This document shows, piece by piece, positions 4,596 to 7,707 of a stretch of 7,707 nt of DNA. The stretch is taken from NCBI GenBank assembly GCA_964403775.1, contig CAYOHL010000041.1, forward strand, positions 1-7,707. The letters are read 5' to 3'. The translations under genes were made by a program, and so were the position numbers. Each line of letters opens with the position of its first letter. The stretch's first letter is position 1. The notes under the pieces are model-generated. The model ran no database searches, was not told the DNA's origin, and saw only the letters and a list, made by a program, of their open reading frames with translations. The stretch comes from CG1-02-33-12 sp964403775. GTDB taxonomy: Archaea; Nanobdellota; Nanobdellia; Woesearchaeales; CG1-02-33-12.

Positions 4596-6326
4596 TTAAA
4601 TCTTGTCTTTCAGTAGTATTTCAACAACAGCTGCAAATGCAGGCCTTGTAATAAACACACCGACTGAAATGCCTATAATGGTTGTTATTGCAAAGCCTTT
4701 CAAAAGCCCTGCTCCTGCCCTCATCAATGGAAGCATGGCAACAACTGTTGTGGAGTAGGCTGCCATTATGATAAAGAAGGCATTGCCAATCCTCTGTTTC
4801 CAGTTAAAGAATGTCTGTTGCTCTTTTCTTAATAATTCATCAGATATGACAATCATGTGGTCAACACCTGTACCAATAACTATTATTATTCCTGCTATTG
4901 CTGCGATATCAATATTCCAGCCAATTAATGCAGCAACCCCTAGGATTATAATAACCTCTCCTATAAGGTTTATTATCATTGGCACTGATATTTCTATTTT
5001 CCTGTATCTTAGGAACACAATCAGTGATACGCCCAATATTGCAACCAACCCGATGAAAAATGCGTTTTTAACAAACCTTTCCCCAAGGGCTGGTGAGATG
5101 GCATCTGTCTTGACAATATTAAGCTTAACAGGCAATGACCCTGTAATGAGTATTGTCTGCAGTCTTTTCATATTGTTTAATGAGTCAAACAATGCTGCTT
5201 GCTCTGTTGTGCCCATGCCTGATCCAGATATCTGGATGTCTGTTATAGCGCGGCCCTTCAGTTCAGCCCCTATATTTAATGAATCAACATGCTGATTATC
5301 CAGATAAAGGTCAAGTGTTTCATTAAGATAGTCCTGCTTGCCCTCTGTTATAACATCTAAATTTTTTGTAAACTCTGCCTGTCTTTCAGCTGCCTCTGGG
5401 CTTAATGAGATAGAAAACCTGAATCTGCAGAACCACTGGCCATTGCTCTTGCTGCAGCCTGCATTTGGGTCAATGCCAGAGCAGTCAGCGCTTCTGCAAA
5501 TATAGGTTATATCATTTCCGCCCCTGAAAACAATGTTGTCGCCTATTTTTGCCTCAAACTTTCCCTGCTTTGCAACCAACTCCTTAACCTCTTCCTCATT
5601 AGCGCCCGCCACCTCAATAAGTATATACTGGTTGCCTGAAAGGTCAGCAGTTGTTCTTACAACAATATCGCTCAAACCATAAACATTGAGCCTTTGCTTG
5701 ATGTTAGAGAGAACCAGTTCCATCTCATCTGCTGATATTTCTTCCTCTGGCTCAAGAAGAACTCTAGTTCCGCCCTGGAGGTCAAGGCCTTTTCTTATGT
5801 TTGTTGTTGGCGCATTATAAACCCTTATTCCGAGGTCTATTGAATCATTGTAAATTTTTGTTATTGTCTTTGGGACAGTTACAACCTCTGTTTTGTTTAT
5901 TGTCTTGTTAACCTTTGCTCCATCAACAATCTCTGTCACATCAACTTCCCTGACAATTGTTTTCTCTTCTGTTTCATTCAGAACAATTGTTTCTGTTCTA
6001 TACCTTGTTGTCAGTATATAAGTGCCCTTGTCTGTTTTTATGCTCACTGTCCTGTTCTGCTTTAGGCTTGCCTCAAATGAATGATAATCAACTACATTAT
6101 TGATTGGCTTGTTGTTTATTGAGATTATTTTTTCCCTGCTCATGGGGCTTGCTGTTGGCTTCGGGCTTTCTATCCCGGCCAGGCTTGCAGATGAATTCAG
6201 TATGACATTCCTTATGGTAACCCCTTTGTTGAATGGATGCGGATTTACAGCTACAACAGCAAACAGAATAACAGCCAGAAGGATTACAACCCTTAGGTTT
6301 GTGAATATCTTTTTTATTTTACTCAT
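4596..6326 (-). CDS. secD: protein-export membrane protein SecD with a PDZ-like N-terminal domain
   Basis: SecD works with SecF beside the SecYE channel to drive late steps of protein export. The 576-residue protein has one N-terminal membrane helix (about 12-28), a large external region (about 30-418), and a five-helix membrane domain (about 420-572). The hallmark GLDLQGG is at 180-186. The fourth-helix motif GTGVDH (485-490) holds D489, matching the ion-conducting aspartate of characterised SecD proteins. Residues about 33-108 resemble a PDZ domain. Four cysteines (277, 282, 291, 300) cluster in the external head, and six N-x-S/T sequons lie outside the membrane. An upstream in-frame ATG at 6368 would add 14 residues inside secF; ATG 6326 is preferred because GGGGAG lies six bases before it and its sequence ATGAGTAA contains the secF stop. 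The gene overlaps secF by 8 bases. Confidence 0.95.
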   Translation of the reverse strand: MSKIKKIFTNLRVVILLAVILFAVVAVNPHPFNKGVTIRNVILNSSASLAGIESPKPTASPMSREKIISINNKPINNVVDYHSFEASLKQNRTVSIKTDKGTYILTTRYRTETIVLNETEEKTIVREVDVTEIVDGAKVNKTINKTEVVTVPKTITKIYNDSIDLGIRVYNAPTTNIRKGLDLQGGTRVLLEPEEEISADEMELVLSNIKQRLNVYGLSDIVVRTTADLSGNQYILIEVAGANEEEVKELVAKQGKFEAKIGDNIVFRGGNDITYICRSADCSGIDPNAGCSKSNGQWFCRFRFSISLSPEAAERQAEFTKNLDVITEGKQDYLNETLDLYLDNQHVDSLNIGAELKGRAITDIQISGSGMGTTEQAALFDSLNNMKRLQTILITGSLPVKLNIVKTDAISPALGERFVKNAFFIGLVAILGVSLIVFLRYRKIEISVPMIINLIGEVIIILGVAALIGWNIDIAAIAGIIIVIGTGVDHMIVISDELLRKEQQTFFNWKQRIGNAFFIIMAAYSTTVVAMLPLMRAGAGLLKGFAITTIIGISVGVFITRPAFAAVVEILLKDKI

Positions 6327-7236
6327 TTTTGGCTCCCCTTTCCAGGTATAGCCTGAGTATTCCGGCATTCTGCACCCATGTGTTCAAAACATCCATTAAA
6401 AGACCAATAATCAGGATTAGCATAATCTGGCTTAAGGCAGCTGACTGGGAAAATATATATGCAATAACTATTGCTGTAACAGTTGTTGAGGTCATTGCAA
6501 GCCCTGTTTTCATGCCATTAAATATTCTGTCTATAACCTCCCCTCCCTTTCTCTTTAACACATTTGTTGATAGCAATATGTTCGTATCAACACTATAGCC
6601 AATAAGCATCAGAAAGGCAGCAACACCTGCAGTAGAGAGCTTAACGCCCATTAAATTAATAACTGCTAAAGTGACAACCATGTTTGAGAATGCAGAAAGC
6701 ACAATTGCAAGCGATGGTATTGGCTGCCTGAAATAGAAAAAAACAACAATGCCTATAAACAGGAATGCAAAAAGTATTGCAATAAATGTTTCCCTAAAGA
6801 AGCTTTTTCCAAGGGATGAGCCCATTTCCTCAACGCCGTAATCAAGATCTCCAAGCCTTGCTTTCAGGCTGTTTAATAGTTCATTTGAACCTATGTCTGA
6901 GCTGCTTATTGCAAGCTCTGTTTTTTCACCTAATTTTGTTAGCGTTCTTATAGAGATGTCTGATCCTGGAAATTCAGACGATAAATATGCGTTTAGGTTG
7001 GGAACATCAATATCCTTATAAGGAGCTGTTATTGTAATGCCCCCCTTCAGCGATATATCCTTGTCTACAAAGTCGCCTGTTGTTGAATACTTATAGGATA
7101 TGACCCCAATAGAAAGCATAAGCATGACAATAGGAATAACCAATAGCTTCTTATAATTTTTATCATATTTTTCCAAGAGCCTGGAAACCTGCCTGTTTTT
7201 AGCAAACCTTCCTTGATTATTATTTTCCCCTGGCAT
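6319..7236 (-). CDS. secF: protein-export membrane protein SecF
   Basis: SecF pairs with SecD in the membrane to assist export through SecYE. The 305-residue protein has a basic cytoplasmic N-terminus, a first membrane helix at about 31-48, and a small external domain at about 50-145 with the conserved SLKGGI at 62-67. Five further membrane helices follow between about 149 and 295. The fourth-helix motif GYSVDTNIL (213-221) contains D217, which corresponds to the conserved SecF aspartate of the transport path. Helices are rich in Ile and Leu with no break in frame. The ATG has no Shine-Dalgarno, but a TATA box lies 26 bases upstream, so a leaderless transcript is likely. SecF comes first and secD second, an order known in several archaea, with an 8-base overlap that couples their translation and should balance subunit amounts. 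Confidence 0.95.
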   Translation of the reverse strand: MPGENNNQGRFAKNRQVSRLLEKYDKNYKKLLVIPIVMLMLSIGVISYKYSTTGDFVDKDISLKGGITITAPYKDIDVPNLNAYLSSEFPGSDISIRTLTKLGEKTELAISSSDIGSNELLNSLKARLGDLDYGVEEMGSSLGKSFFRETFIAILFAFLFIGIVVFFYFRQPIPSLAIVLSAFSNMVVTLAVINLMGVKLSTAGVAAFLMLIGYSVDTNILLSTNVLKRKGGEVIDRIFNGMKTGLAMTSTTVTAIVIAYIFSQSAALSQIMLILIIGLLMDVLNTWVQNAGILRLYLERGAKNE

Positions 7237-7257
7237 AAAAACACTGGAAAAAAGCCT

Positions 7258-7267
7258 TATTAATAAA
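7258..7267 (-). promoter_or_regulatory. TATA box of the secF-secD-cmk unit, leaderless type
   Basis: The minus strand reads TTTATTAATA, preceded by the A-rich CAAAACA, which could be a TFB-recognition element. The box centre is about 26 bases upstream of the secF ATG, so transcription should begin at or next to the start codon. The absence of a Shine-Dalgarno sequence supports this. The box lies in the 64-base gap after the DUF1846 gene. Confidence 0.55.
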
Positions 7268-7300
7268 TGTTTTGGAAAAATCTGGGCTAGAATAATCCAG

Positions 7301-7707
7301 TCAAGACATTAGGTTAAATCTTGCGTCAGTTGTTACAATCACTCCCAGCCTTATAAGCCCCCTTTCATCATCTTTTTTAAGCAGGTGTGTTGTGTGCATC
7401 TCGCAATTCCTGAGCTTTTTAAGCATCTCAACAGCTAATTTTGCCATTGGATTAGTTGCAGAACTAATAGCCAATGCTATCATTGTCTCTTCAACATTAA
7501 GGCTCTCTGACTTTCTCTTTAATATATTCTTTTTTAAAAATTTTATATTATCAATTATCCCTAGAGATAATAAGTCAATTTTGTCAGGAATACCAGCTAA
7601 TATTTTTATGGCATTTAGGATGGCTGCTGATTCTGCATGCATCAAAGGCGAATTTTTTCCTGTAACAATCTTTTTGTTGTTTAGCTGGATAGCTGCGCCA
7701 CAAAAAA
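7301..7707 (-). CDS. DUF1846 (UPF0371) family protein, C-terminal part, cut by window edge
   Basis: The visible 134 residues are the C-terminal end of a DUF1846 protein, whose full length is usually about 490-500 residues. Recognisable family blocks in order are CGAAIQL, NNKKIVTGKNSPLMHAES, AILNAIKILAGIPDKIDLLS, EETMIALAISSATNPMA, LRNCEMHTTHLL and RLGVIVTTDARF. The frame stays open to the window edge, and the family blocks continue upstream of the TTG at 7645, so that TTG is not the start; the gene runs beyond 7707. The function of DUF1846 is not established to my knowledge. The family is best known from anaerobic and low-GC Gram-positive bacteria, so finding it in an archaeon raises the possibility of gene transfer. 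It ends 64 bases before secF and shares its strand, but the intervening TATA box suggests separate transcription. Confidence 0.88.
   Translation of the reverse strand, partial: FCGAAIQLNNKKIVTGKNSPLMHAESAAILNAIKILAGIPDKIDLLSLGIIDNIKFLKKNILKRKSESLNVEETMIALAISSATNPMAKLAVEMLKKLRNCEMHTTHLLKKDDERGLIRLGVIVTTDARFNLMS

Noticed and set aside
4768..5295. A 175-codon open frame on the plus strand, antisense to secD
   Set aside because: Its Ile-rich composition is the complement of the SecD membrane helices; the SecD frame has all expected motifs.
6327..6368. Upstream ATG that would lengthen SecD by 14 residues
   Set aside because: The extra residues lie inside secF, are not like a SecD N-terminus, and the ATG at 6326 has a better ribosome site and the usual basic residues before the membrane helix.
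7276..7300. Possible hairpin terminator after the DUF1846 gene (CTGG/CCAG with a following T5)
   Set aside because: The stem is only four pairs around an 11-base loop, too weak for an intrinsic terminator; only the short T tract could matter.
7643..7645. TTG as start codon of a 114-residue protein at the right edge
   Set aside because: DUF1846 sequence blocks continue in frame upstream to the window edge, so this is an internal leucine codon of a truncated gene.
1..7707. Search for CRISPR arrays, insertion sequences, tRNA or rRNA genes and defence systems
   Set aside because: No regularly spaced repeats, transposase motifs, terminal inverted repeats or tRNA-like cloverleaf sequences were seen; genes are housekeeping and tightly packed.

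Overview
The window comes from an archaeon with an AT-rich genome, probably a member of the DPANN superphylum such as the Woesearchaeota/Pacearchaeota side of Nanoarchaeota. The domain call rests on archaeal-type L11, an Spt5-like NusG, a Sec61-gamma-like SecE, an archaeal-type cytidylate kinase, a SlyD-like FKBP with an extra C-terminal domain, separate SecF and SecD proteins, and archaeal TATA-like boxes about 26-28 bp upstream of two start codons. The DPANN placement is an inference from protein style and compact layout; no 16S rRNA gene is present to test it.

Almost everything lies on the minus strand, so in transcription order the window is read from right to left. (1) 7707-7301: the C-terminal part of a DUF1846 (UPF0371) protein, cut by the window edge. 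(2) 7236-4067: secF, secD and cmk, with the secF/secD genes overlapping and 1 nt between secD and cmk, behind a probable leaderless promoter. (3) 4010-3294: an FKBP-type peptidyl-prolyl isomerase with its own promoter. (4) 3226-1445: ftsZ, secE and nusG/spt5, tightly packed behind one promoter. (5) 1396-602: rpl11, with its own probable leaderless promoter and an unusual C-terminal extension of about 105 residues. (6) 529-224: a small basic DUF5752-like protein. The only plus-strand gene is a 37-residue zinc-ribbon microprotein at 99-212, convergent with the DUF5752-like gene.

Functionally this is a housekeeping neighbourhood for protein export and information processing. SecE is part of the SecYE channel, SecD and SecF are its accessory membrane complex, the FKBP is a folding helper, FtsZ drives division, Spt5 is a transcription elongation factor, and L11 is part of the ribosomal GTPase-associated centre. 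The order ftsZ-secE-nusG-rpl11 is a classic archaeal arrangement, but the expected rpl1-rpl10-rpl12 do not follow rpl11. No mobile element, CRISPR array, tRNA, rRNA or defence cassette is visible. The unusual features are within the conserved genes: the L11 tail, a PDZ-like domain plus a four-cysteine cluster and glycosylation sequons in SecD, the zinc-ribbon microprotein, and a DUF1846 gene in an archaeon. No intergenic gap exceeds 100 bases.
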